A stretch of 64,000 nt of DNA. It comes from Phylloscopus collybita. Taxonomy: Eukaryota > Chordata > Aves > Passeriformes > Phylloscopidae. The stretch spans positions 687,001-751,000 of the forward strand of contig JAJNNQ010000005.1 in NCBI GenBank assembly GCA_027886175.1. The letters are read 5' to 3'. A model generated the notes under the pieces. The model did no database searches, was not told where the DNA came from, and worked only from the letters and a program-made list of their open reading frames with translations. The translations under genes and the position numbers were made by a program. The first letter of the stretch is position 1. Each line of letters starts with the position of its first letter. Below are positions 11,341-23,300 of this stretch, one piece after another.

Positions 11341-14300
11341 CTGTGGGACAGACAGACAGACAGACAGACAGACAACTGCTTATTACCACCACCTCATCAA
11401 GCTGGGGCATGGCAGGAACAGGGAGAACCTGCCCCACATCTCCCACCAAGCCCATCAGCCATCAGTGGAGATCAGGAATGGGCACATAAAATAATCACAG
11501 GATGCTCTGGGTTGGAAGGGACCTGTAAAGGTCACCCTGTCCCAAACCCCTGCCCTGGGCACGGACACCTTCCACCAGCCCAGCTGGCTCAGAAGCCCTG
11601 ACTGAGCCTGGCACTGAGTGGTTCCCCCCCAGCACTGGTGGGATCAGAGGGTCTCCAGCTGGTCCCCTCCCTGGCACAGGGGTCACAGGGACTCTGGTCA
11701 CTCCCTGGCACAGGGGGTCACAGGGACTGTGGTCACTCCCTGGCACAGGGGGATCACAGGGACTGTGGTCACTCCCTGGCACAGGGGGGGTCACAGGGAC
11801 TCTGGTCACTCCCTGGCATAGGGGGGGTCACAGGGACTCTGGTCACTCCCTGGCACAGGGGGTCACAGGGACTCTGGTCACTCCCTGGCATAGGGGTCAC
11901 AGGGACTCTGGTCACTCCCTGGCATAGGGGTCACAGGGACTGTGGTCACTCCCTGGCACAGGGGTCACAGGGACTCTGGTCACTCCCTGGCACAGGGGTC
12001 ACAGGGACTCTGGTCACTCCCTGGCACAGGGGGTCACAGGGACTCTGGTCACTCCCCACCCTGGCACAGGGGGTCACAGGGACTGTGGTCACTCCCTGGC
12101 ACAGAGTCAAGGTCCCTACCTCGTCGCAGCCGGCGCAGCGGGGCCGGAGGCTCTCGCAGTAGTGGCGCCCGCACCAGGCGGCCCCGCCCTTCCAGAAGTA
12201 GATGAGGTCGACGAGGGGCTCGGAGCAGCGGCAGCACACGAAGCACGCCGGGTGCCACTGCCGGGAGGAGCCCGCGCGGTCGGCGTAGACCACGGGGCAG
12301 TCCCCGGGCACCGGCTGCTGGCAGCTGTCACAGCGCTGCGGGAGAGGGACAGCGGTCAGCGGGCTGGGCACGGGGGGTGGGCACGGGGGGTGGGCACGGG
12401 GGGTGGGCACGGGGTTGGGCACGGCAGGGTGGGCACGGCAGGGTGGGCACGGGGTTGGGCACGGCAGGGTGGGCACGGCAGGGTGGGCACACCGGGCCGG
12501 ACACGGCAATGCAGTGCTTGATCCCACCACCGGAGCCCCGAGCACTGCACCTCCCATGGGAAAGGCTCCTTGGCACCTTCGGTCCGTGGGCACAGGGGGA
12601 AGACAGTCGTCTTCTGAGTAGCTCATTTTTGAGGGGCCTTTAGGACCCCTCCCAAACTAAAACCTTCACCAAAATCCAAAAGAGAAAAAGTTAAGAATTC
12701 CTACAGTGCAGGAGTGCAGCACATCGAAGATGTAAATTTGAAAAGAGATCAGGAACTGTGGTGCCTAACTTAGTTGTCACTCCACAGATTTCAACAAGTG
12801 TTTTCCATTTCTAACGGGCCAAAGAGCCAGAATTAGATGTGATTAATCTCAAGATTAATGGCATCTATGCACATTACACACAAGACCAACTGGGTTTGCT
12901 CTTTATCTGTGCCCGCAGAGTGATCCTGTGATTAGTGAAGAGCCAGCTTTAAAGCTGCACTAGGAGGCTGGCAGGATGTTGTTGCAGTTCCCAGTGCAGC
13001 TGGGAGCAGGCTGTGTGCCACAGGGGCTGTGGTTACACTGCTGTGCCCCAGCAGAGCGTTGGCACAGGGACTGGGAATGCCCCTGTGATCAGCTGATGGC
13101 TTACAAACACCCCAAGTTAACAACCCAAGCTTCTCATAATATAATCACAGAACCCTGGAATGGTTTGGGTTGGAAGGCACCTTAAAGATCACCCAGTTCT
13201 GAGCCCCTGCCATGGGCAGACACCTTCCACTGGCCCAAGCTGCTCAAGAGAAGGAGACACAAACCCAAGATTTCTCAGCAGCAAAGTGAACCAACAGTCC
13301 CTGAGCTGCAGGAGGCCATGAGGGATGGGGCAGGGATAGGACAGGGACAATTCCCAGCACTGGCAGCCCCTTGGCCCAGCTCACACAGAGTGCTGGGACA
13401 CTGCTCTTTGCACTGACCAGGTCTCCTTCCCCTCTCTCCCATCACACAGCAAAGGCCACGGGACATCTGCCCCCCCAGCTGGTTTTCTCTGCCTGGTCAC
13501 TGATCCTCCAGAACCCCACCCATTTCACCATCCCTCCTCCCTCCCCCAGCTGGGTTTTCAGTGACTGCCCCACTGCCCTGGCGTGCTTCCCCTGGCTGAT
13601 GGGCACTGCCCCACCGCCCCAGCATGGTTCCCCTGGCTGATGGGCACTGCCCCACTGCCCCTGGTGTGGTTCCCTGGCTGATGGGCACTGCCCCACCACC
13701 CCGGTGTGCTTCCCCTGGCTGATGGGCACTGCCCCACTGCCCCTGGTGTGGTTCCCTGGCTGATGGGCACTGCCCCACTGCCCCTGGCGTGGTTCCCCTG
13801 GCTGATGGGCACTGCCCCACCGCCCCTGGCATGGTTCCCTGGCTGATGGGCACTGTCCCACTGCCCCTGGCGTGGTTCCCCTGGCTGATGGGCACTGCCC
13901 CACCACCCTGGTGTGGTTCCCTGGCTGATGGGCACTGCCCCACTGCCCCTGGTGTGGTTCCCTGGCTGATGGGCACTGCCCCACTGCCCCTGGCGTGCTT
14001 CCCCTGGCTGATGGGCACTGCCCCACTGCCCCTGGTGTGGTTCCCTGGCTGATGGGCACTGCCCCACTGCCCCTGGTGTGGTTCCCTGGCTGATGGGCAC
14101 TGCCCCACCGCCCCTGGTGTGGTTCCCCTGGCTGATGGGCCCTGCTGTTTTCCCAGGCAATCCAGGCTGACAGAACGTGTCCTGGCTGGGCTGCTCCGTG
14201 CAGGGGGTCCGTGTGCTGACACTGCTCCCTGCACCACGGGGGGCTTCAGACACATTCCCAAGCACTCCCAGCCCCAGTCGGGGAAGGGGAAGGTGGGCAC

Positions 14301-17300
14301 GGAGCAGGAGCTGTGGCGTTTCTGCTCTGGCTGAAGGAGCACAGGGTGGGGGAGCTGGCAGAGCCCTCGTGGGCAGAATGCACAGGGGGCACCAGGAGTT
14401 CTGCACCCATCACACCCCACTGGGGCCTTTCCCCACGCCCCCAAAACCTCCCTGGGGCTCCAGGTTTGGGTCAGCCCCAGAGCCAGACCCTGCAGCTGCC
14501 TCTGCTCTGTCAGCCCCAAGAAGCCACAGACACAGCAGCCCAGCCCTGCTTATCTTGCAGGATCTAAAGCAAGAACAAACACAGCCCTTTCCAACCCTGA
14601 GCTCAAGTTTCTTGCCAACAAGAACTGTTAAAAAAACAACTTATTTTGCTGTTTCTTTCTATGGAAATTATTCACAGGGTAAAACTATTCACAGGGCTTT
14701 TCCCAAGCATTGTATAACCTTCATATCCTGCTATTTACATACTACAAAGAAGTGATTCTTCAAATTTGAGCTGGGATTACAGCTTGGTGCTCCCTTTACT
14801 CCTTTGCATGATGATCTCCATCATGCAGGCAGAGGAGTGAAGACTATTAGCTGAATTACCAGAGGTGTTGGCCAAAAAAGTGTCCTGTTCTCTTAAGCTT
14901 TCCCATCCTGCTCATCCCCAGCTCCTGTTCTGCAGTGCCACTCCCAGGGAAGGAGCTCCCAGCCACCACCAGCACTCCGAGCACTCTGAGCACTCCCTGC
15001 ACTGCTGGCCTCCAGCTTTTGGGAACAATGACTAATTTGGATCAATTGCCTCAGGATTTGGTTTGATTCCAGGGCAGTGACTTGTACCACCAGAGGAGTT
15101 CCCAGTTCTGGGGGGGGTCAGGATTCTGTGCTCTGTGGGGAACACTCGTCTCGTGGGACAGACTTGCAGCAGGGCTGTGCAGGGAGATGAGGTCAGTGGC
15201 CAGCAGGGCCAGGGGCCCCAGTGCTTCCCAGCCCTGCCATGCCCTGGGCTGCACAGCCTGGCTGTCCCAGTGGATCTGCCACTGCTGGGAAAGCTGCTCC
15301 ATTTTTCAGCTGCTGCCTTGAGAGAAATGATGCTTCAAACTAAGGAGAATAACATCACAGTTATGTATTTATTTATTTGAAAGGACAAACTCGCAGTTTG
15401 AGTAAACCCTCATTGCTAGGATGACTTATTGATATGTTTAAAGGAAACCTTCCTTTTTTGGCTATTTTTTATCTTAAAATTCAGTGTTTTGTTGCAATGG
15501 TGAAAATCTTTACTGTGCCACTGGGTTCAAAGTCAGCAGTACGTTAACAGGCCATGGCAGAGGGGAGACATTACCCAATATGGACTGAAAATGAAAACTG
15601 CTCTTTACATGTACAACCTCAGTGCAGGAATGGCAGGAAAGAATCTCCTCTTAAAAACACTTGGACATCATTTGCTTTTTCAGCTTTAAATCCTCTGCTG
15701 CAAGTCACCCTCACAAGGACCAGGACAAGGTATTTCCACTCACCATATTTTATGATAAGCATCTGTTCAGCAGCCACTCCAGGCAGCGCTGGGGATATAA
15801 ATCTAAAAGGGTGTTGAGGAATCTCAGCCATTTCTCTGTGGAAATGTGTTTGTCTGCCCAGGGACCTGGGGCAGCTGTTTACATTTCCACAGAGTGATTA
15901 CAGCCCTGGGAACACTATCTCCATGTTCACAGCTCTGTGTTAACTGGACAGAGCCTTCACCTCCTGTCATTTGTGGTCCTTCTGGGTAAGAAGCCCACCT
16001 GGAAACGCTGACTTGCATCACAGAAAGCTTGGGAAAGCTTGGGAAAGACCTCTAAGATCATCAACTTCAGCTTTCAGCTGAATGCCACCCCACACACACC
16101 ACCCACATCATCCAGGGACCTGTATGTCATGCCCAGCCTTTCAGAGCTGCCAAGAACCCAGAGCTCAAACCAGTTCCCACAGCGAGAATCCCCTGACCTT
16201 GCTGGCTCAGCAAGGCCTTTGCTGCAGAGAAAGGGAGATGAAGGAGAGGAGAACACCCCTCACCAGCCCTGCCAGATGGACCCTTGTGCTCAGCAGGGCT
16301 GCCTGGAGCAGAGGGTCCCTCCAGGCTCTCACAGGGCTGCTCCACAGCATCACACTGTGTCCGAGCACCTGCAGCAGGCATGGAGAATCCGCTGGGAGCA
16401 GGCTGGGGACCAGGCACAGATCACCCTGCCTGCTGGAATGCTTTGCCCCTCAAGGTGAGACTGAATCTATTCCCAACGGCTCTCTGAGCCCAGAGGAGCC
16501 CTGCCCTGCCCCATCCCATCCCATCCCATCCCATCCCATCCCATCCCATCCCATCCCATCCCATCCCATCCCATCCCATCCCATCCCATCCCATCCCATC
16601 CCATCCCATCCCATCCCATCCCCACTCACGTAGTGTCCGGCCGCGGCCGCGCTCTCCAGGGCCCCGTTGGGTGACTCGGGGGCTCTGCTGGGGTCGATGC
16701 TCTTGTCCTGGGGCTTCTCCTCCTCCTTCCCGCCGCCGCCCTGGCCGGGCAGCGCCACCTCCCCGACTCCCAGCGCCTCGGCCTTGTACCTCCTGACGAA
16801 CTCCTCCATCAGGCGCTGCTCGCCCTCGGCCAGCCCGCGGCACTGCGCCGGGTCCTGGTCGTGCAGCGGGAGCTGCCGCGCCAGCCGCCGCCGCCGCTGC
16901 AGGGCGCCCTCCGTGCCCGCCACCGGCTGCAGCTCCTTGGGCACCAGCTCCATGTACTGCATGGCCTGCATGGGGACACAGAGAGAGAGCTCCTTGGGCA
17001 CCAGCTCCATGTACTGCATGGCCTGCAGGGACACAGAGAGAGCTGCTGGGGCACCAGCTCCATGTACTGCATGGCCTGCACAGGGACACAGAGAGAGCTC
17101 CTTGGGCACCAGCTCCATGTACTGCATGGCCTGCAGGGACACAGAGAGAGCTGCTGGGGCACCAGCTCCATGTACTGCATGGCCTGCAGGGACACAGAGA
17201 GAGCTGCTGGGGCACCAGCTCCATGTACTGCATGGCCTGCAGGGACACAGAGAGAGCTCCTTGGGCACCAGCTCCATGTACTGCATGGCCTGCAGGGACA

Positions 17301-20300
17301 CAGAGAGAGCTCCTTGGGCACCAGCTCCATGTACTGCATGGGGACACAGAGAGAGCTCCTTGGGCACCAGCTCCATGTACTGCATGGCCTGCACAGGGAC
17401 ACAGAGAGAGCTGCTGGGGCACCAGCTCCATGGCCTGCATGGGGACACAGAGAGAGAGCTCCTTGGGCACCAGCTCCATGGCCTGCATGGGGACACAGAG
17501 AGAGCTGCTGCTGGCACCAGCTCCATGTACTGCATGGCCTGCACAGGGACACAGAGAGAGCTCCTTGGGCACCAGCTCCATGTACTGCATGGCCTGCATG
17601 GGGACACAGAGAGAGCTCCTTGGGCACCAGCTCCATGGCCTGCATGGCCTGCACAGGGACACAGAGGGCAGGGCTGGGCAGGGGGATGCTCTGCTTGTGC
17701 CACCGAGCAGCAAACACACCCGAAGCTCCCTCCTCCTGCTGAAGTGTCTGAACCCACAGTGCAGAAATGAAAGGCTGAACTGGCTTACTGTTATAAATGG
17801 TCTCATCCTCGGAAAACAGACTGGGTGTGTTCATGGTGCTTTAGATTACTTTTTGTTTGTTTGTTTGTTTGTTTTTTAAAAACAAACCCCAGTCTGCCCA
17901 GGAAGGCAAAGCAGCACAGACAGACCTACTTTGCACAAAAATCCCACAAATCTCCCTCGCTGGCACTACCATGACACTTTCCCATGAAATTTGATAACAC
18001 AGCTGCTGGAAAGACTAAAAACCCATAAACATCAAAAGCCATCAACAGCTCTGTGCTGGGACAGGGAGAGCTGCAGGGAGTGAGCCAAAGGCCTCACTGA
18101 GCACCCCAGAGCCCTGGGGGGCTGTGTGCAGAGCAGCTCACAGTGAAAAAATCATCCTTTATCAATTAATGAAATCATCATAATACAGGAAAAACTCAAG
18201 TAGCAGTTGGGTCTGTGATGCTGACAGCCACCAGTTGCACCTGACTGCTGATTTCACAGCAGAGGGAAGGTGTTTGGTCACTGATGCCCTGTGACAAAAA
18301 GGAAATGCCCAGAAACTGCCCAAAATGAAGCCTCTGACCTCAAGGGCAGAGTAAAGCCCTGGCAGTCTCGGGCTGGGTTAGTGCCCATGGGCCATGGGGC
18401 TGCAGTTAACTTCTCCTGGCCGGGAACAAGGGAAGGGAGTTTCCCACTCGGCATTTCCCTGTTGTGGTGTGAGGAGTGACAGGGCAGGCAGCTGGCTCCC
18501 TGCCACTCCCTGTTAGACCAGCATCCAGCTGCATTACACTGCTTCTTACTGGGTCAGCATTGAAAGCTCCATCTTGGAAAACCTAGCAAAGAGATTGAAC
18601 TGTTTGTGGCACACGGGCTGGTTCAGGCTGGGCTTCTCAACACAGAAATGCTTGCACAGCACTGAACTCTTCAGCACTTCAGGAAAAACTTCCAAGTCAC
18701 TTCCAGCCTGGCCGCTCTGAGCAGCGCTGCTGGGCGGAATCCTTGACAGGAAATTTGGAACAGCAGCAGATAATGATTCAATGGAAGCAGGGCTGCTTCT
18801 CCACATCCTGGGGTGCAGGTTAGAATCACTGCACACTGGGATATCAGACATCAGCACTTTGTGCCCCTGTGCAAAGGCAGAGTTGATGTCCAGGTTCTTG
18901 GGCAGGCTGCTTGGAGAGCTGTGGGGTGCTGGGGCAGTGATCTGGTGCACAAATGGCTTTCACAGACTGAGGAATCCTAAGAGGAATGACAGGAGAAAGA
19001 GAGGAGAATTCCCTGACTGCTGCTCCCAGGCTCACAAGGCACTGCCCCATAAACTGAACTGATGCTGTGTGACCAGGACAGCACCAGCTCCAGCAGAGCA
19101 GCAACGTGGTGGGACCTCAGTGGAGAAATCCTTCATCCACCGATGTGCCAAGAGTAATGAACATTGGTACCAGGGCAAGGGGCCAGCACGGGCACCTGGA
19201 GCCTCTGCTCTGCTCCACCCCAGATCTCCAAAGTGTCTGTGCTGAGAGGAAAGCAAAGGCTCAAGGCTTTTTTAAAGGCTTCCTTAAAGCCTGCTCAGGG
19301 GCAGGTTTCAGTATCTGCCCAGACATGCAGTGGGATTTCACTCCCTGACCAAGGCAATGCTTAAAGTTATAATTGCAGATGCCATAAAAAAAGTGTCCAG
19401 AGAAAAGATCAGGGGAAAAAAAATCCAACCTGACAACCAAAAACTGCCATGAAGAATAAGAAAAAGCTGCTCCATCTGCTGCTATCACTTATTGTTATGG
19501 CCAATGCTTTGCTATGTTGCCTGAGTGCAGGTAATTTGGAGGAAGAGCATTTTAGTTTTCACTGCTCACTGCTGGATCTCAGGGCTATTTTATGAGCTGT
19601 TCTTTTCACTCTCCCCAAGGACCTGAGTATCTGCTTCATGACTTCTGCAGGCACGGCTGAACAAGAACATGCTCTGAACTTCCTGCTATTATCGACCATC
19701 CACTTCAGCAAAACAAGCTTAAAAGCCATCCCAAGTTTCCAGGCTGCCTTCAGGAGGAAAGCACTGGAGCGAGGCAGTTGTGCACTAACAGCTTTTTGGC
19801 CCAAATCCCTCTGAAACTATCCCGAGAGTGGCTGACATCCAACACTTCTCCTCAAAGCTTGTCAAGTTGATCTGCAAGCCAGAATTTAGCAAGGTTGTCT
19901 CCAAAGCTCCTGCTTGTTGTTTACTTGAACCAAGACATATTCCAGCCTATCCAGACACTATAAAGAGATCAAAAACTTCCATAAAGTTTTTGTACCTCCC
20001 TCATCAGGAGGGTGGGATGAGCTGGGGGCTTAGTTTTGCATCCAGCTCTTGGTACAGGGCCACGCTCCCCATCTCCCTTTTTTACCCTGAGCTCTCTTTA
20101 TAAAACCTAAACAGAGATATTTTGTACCCTTGTGCCAGCAGCACAGGGCTGCAGCTGGATGCTGCAGGAGGGGGAGAACTGGGCTCCCCAGGGCTGCCTC
20201 TGGGATCACCCCAAACACACACTCTCACCAGGGCAGGTTCAGGGCCACAAAAGACAAAACCAGCCCAGCAGCCACAGAGTTTGGGCATCCTTTAGGGCAA

Positions 20301-23300
20301 GGGGCTGACCCTGCCCGAGGCAGCACCAGCACCTGGCTGCAGCCCGTGGCAGCCTGGCTCCTGATCCACCCGGGGCTGGCAGCGAGCTCAGTGACCAGGC
20401 TCTGAAAACAGTGCCACCATTGTTCTGCCACCCCTCAGCAGCTCCCCGTTCCCCCTGGGCCTGCACAAGGCAAAGGCTGCTCACAAACATTCCTGCTGGG
20501 CCAGCTCCACAGAGCCCGGGAAGGGAAGGGCCTGGATAAAGCATCCCCAGCACACAGCTCACCCCCCACCCTGTCCAAGGCCCTCAGGGCAACTGACTTT
20601 TAAGCCGAATTAACCACTCTGGCTCTGGGGGCTGCAGCTGCACTTTCACATCTGTATCCCAAATTCTTCTTTAAAAAGGTCTGGTTGCATTTTTCAGCAG
20701 CTTTCACCTATTTGCATCAATAGCTTGCAGCTATTTGTTTCATTTGAGGAGCAGCAGCTCTTCACCACTGCCGACAGTGGAATACAGAACACTTTCATCC
20801 AAGCACAGTGCAAAGCCAGCTAAATGCTTTCCCGCAAGAAACGCTCTGCTGGCTCACACTTCCACATGCTGAAAACCACTTCCACCCCTTCCCACACAGC
20901 TGGTCCAGATGGAAACCAGGCAGGAGGGAGGTGGAGCTGGGCTGGGGGCTTGGTTTTGGATCCAGCCCTCGGAACGGGACCACACTCCCCCTTGTTACCC
21001 TGAGCTCTCTTTAGAATGTATTTTTCCTTTGGACCAGATTATGCTTAAACTGTAAGGAAAAAATTCTCAGCTCCAGAGCTTGATGTGAGAGTGGTTCTGC
21101 CAGCAGCAGCACTGGGCAGAGCTCCTGCCCAAGCAGACAGGAGCTGCAGGCAGGAGCTCTCAGGCACAGAGCTCAGCTCTCAGCCAGGCTGGCACGCCTG
21201 GGCACAAGGAGCCCTCCCACGGCTGCTCCTGGAGGCAGGAGGCTCCTCAAGGCTGCTGGAACAGGGATAGGCTGCTGTTCTTCATCAAAGGCAGGGTGAG
21301 GGACCCCAGGAATGGGGCCTCTGAGCCCTCTCTGCAGGGAAGGACCCCTCCAGCAGCACAGGGATGCTCTCTAAGAGCAGGAGAGGAGGACCCCCGAGGC
21401 ACAACCACCCAGCTGCCCACCAGCCCCATGTGCTCACCAGAAGCCAAACCCCTTCCTGTTCCTCTGCTTGCCCAGCCCAGACACCCCCAGAAGGGCTGGA
21501 GGAGCCATTCCCATATTCAACCTGGGGCTCTGGAGCAGGCATGGGCTGCACAGGGCTGCAGGAGAGCAGGGATGGGATCTTTCCTCAGCCACGCTTTGCT
21601 GCAGATGAGCTTTACCAAAAGAGTGAGCTTTCTAGTTGTAAAATCCATTAAGACTGCTCCTAGAAATGTAAACAAACATATAAAACCCAAAGGCATTCCA
21701 CCCCCCTCTCCTACCTACTCTGCCTATTTACAGAGTTTTCCAAAACCGGAGTGCTCTGCACATCTCTCTGAGGCGAACCCCGATTTCCTACTTCCCCCGA
21801 TCACTTCATTCCAGAGCAGAGCTCTGCTCCCCAGCAAGCCACCCCAGCCCGCCGTGGGTGCCCTTACCAGCTTCTGGGTGAGGCCTGGGGGTGCCCACTC
21901 GTAGGTGATGGTGTCGAAGGTGGGGTCCTTGCCCGAGATGTTGGGGTTGGTGACGATCATGCGGTTCCTCTTGTAGACGCGCGCGCCGTCGCCGCCCTTG
22001 AGGCGCGCGGTCAGCGAGGAGTACTTGGAGCCCGAGAGCAGGCGGCCGATCTTGCGGTCATCGTCCAGCTCCGAGCTCAGGCTGTGCTCCTCCTGGCTGC
22101 ACTTGCACGACTTGCAGATCTTCCTGTGCCATGGGAGAGCAGCCCCGGCTGTGAGCTGGGCCGGGGGCTCACGGGGCTCAGCCCTGGGGCGTCACCCCTG
22201 CCCTGCCCCAGGGGCAGACACAGCCTGGGCTTAGGGCACGGACAGAGGGCTCAGCACGGAATGGGCTGGGCTGGGAGGGACCCTAAACCCCACCCAGTGC
22301 CACCCCTGCCATGGCAGGGACACCTCCCACTGTCCCAGGCTGCTCCCAGCCCCAGTGTCCAGCCTGGCCTTGGGCACTGCCAGGGATCCAGGGGCAGCCA
22401 CAGCTGCTCTGGGCACCCTGTGCCAGGGCATCCTCTCCCTCCCAGGGAACAATTCCTGCCCAATCTCCCATCTAACCCTGCCCTCTGGCAGTAGGAAGCC
22501 ATTCCCCCTTGTCCTGGCACTACAAAATCTGCTGCCTCCCACCCACAGGGAGCTGCTGCCTCCCCTCAGCTCTGGAAAGCCCTTCAAGCATCAATAGATT
22601 GGAGATCAGTCTCCTCACCAGATTCCAACAGACCAGCACCAGCCTTGCCCATTATGAATCTTTACATGCCATTAAAAAAGTGACTGCTGGAAGGAACTGA
22701 TGCTTAATTGACTGTAATTTGAATGATAATAGGTATAAATCACACAGACAAGTGTCTAAGGACACTCTGGTGGCCAGCACTGCCATCAAACACTAATAGC
22801 AAAGGGAGTAAAGTAACTCTGACACAACCCCGAGGATCTTGGAGTAAGAATGAGTCCAGCCAGCCTTCAATGGAGTCAATTAAAAAAATGGCTGTGCTTC
22901 CAGCAAATGAGTTCTTTAAAATTTGGATTTCACACAGCTGAGGTATCACAAGTGGGAGCTGAAGGCATCCAAGGCACTCCAGCTGCAGCAGCACAGCTGG
23001 ACCACAGCCTCCCTGCACCACCAGGGAGCCCAGGGAGCTCCCCAGGAGCAGAGAGGAGCCCAGTGTTTGTGATGCAGCTCAGAGGGCACTAATTCTCTTT
23101 TAATTAGTGACATCTGGATGTCTGCATTCCATTTTAAAGCCCCTTTGTTGTCTTGCTGGGGCAGGGAGCAGCTCCTGAGTGCTGGGCACTGTCCCTGTCC
23201 GCTCCCACCAGCTGCTGCTCTCAGGGGCCATTTACCCCAGTTTGTGTTTTCAAGAGGAAAAACTGGAAATAAAGTATCACATAACGATCAGTTCTGTCAG

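Noticed and set aside
12120..12335. TES or PRICKLE as the identity of the LIM/PET gene
   Set aside because: Only two LIM domains are present, the last one ending in CTTCSQSRA followed by stop. The N-terminal FEPHSW and KICKSCKC motifs and the IGRLL/KGGDG segment fit LMCD1 rather than three-LIM testin or prickle.
13442..14519. Minus frames of 205-340 codons within LMCD1 intron 4
   Set aside because: 43-bp minisatellite frames; no LMCD1 isoform has such a repeat and the phases do not fit exons 4 or 5.
16421..17834. Minus-strand frames of 341-461 codons starting upstream of LMCD1 exon 4
   Set aside because: They are real exon 4 plus read-through of the acceptor minisatellite and the pentamer array. 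Only 16630-16965 matches LMCD1. The extension is recorded as a finding, not as a gene.
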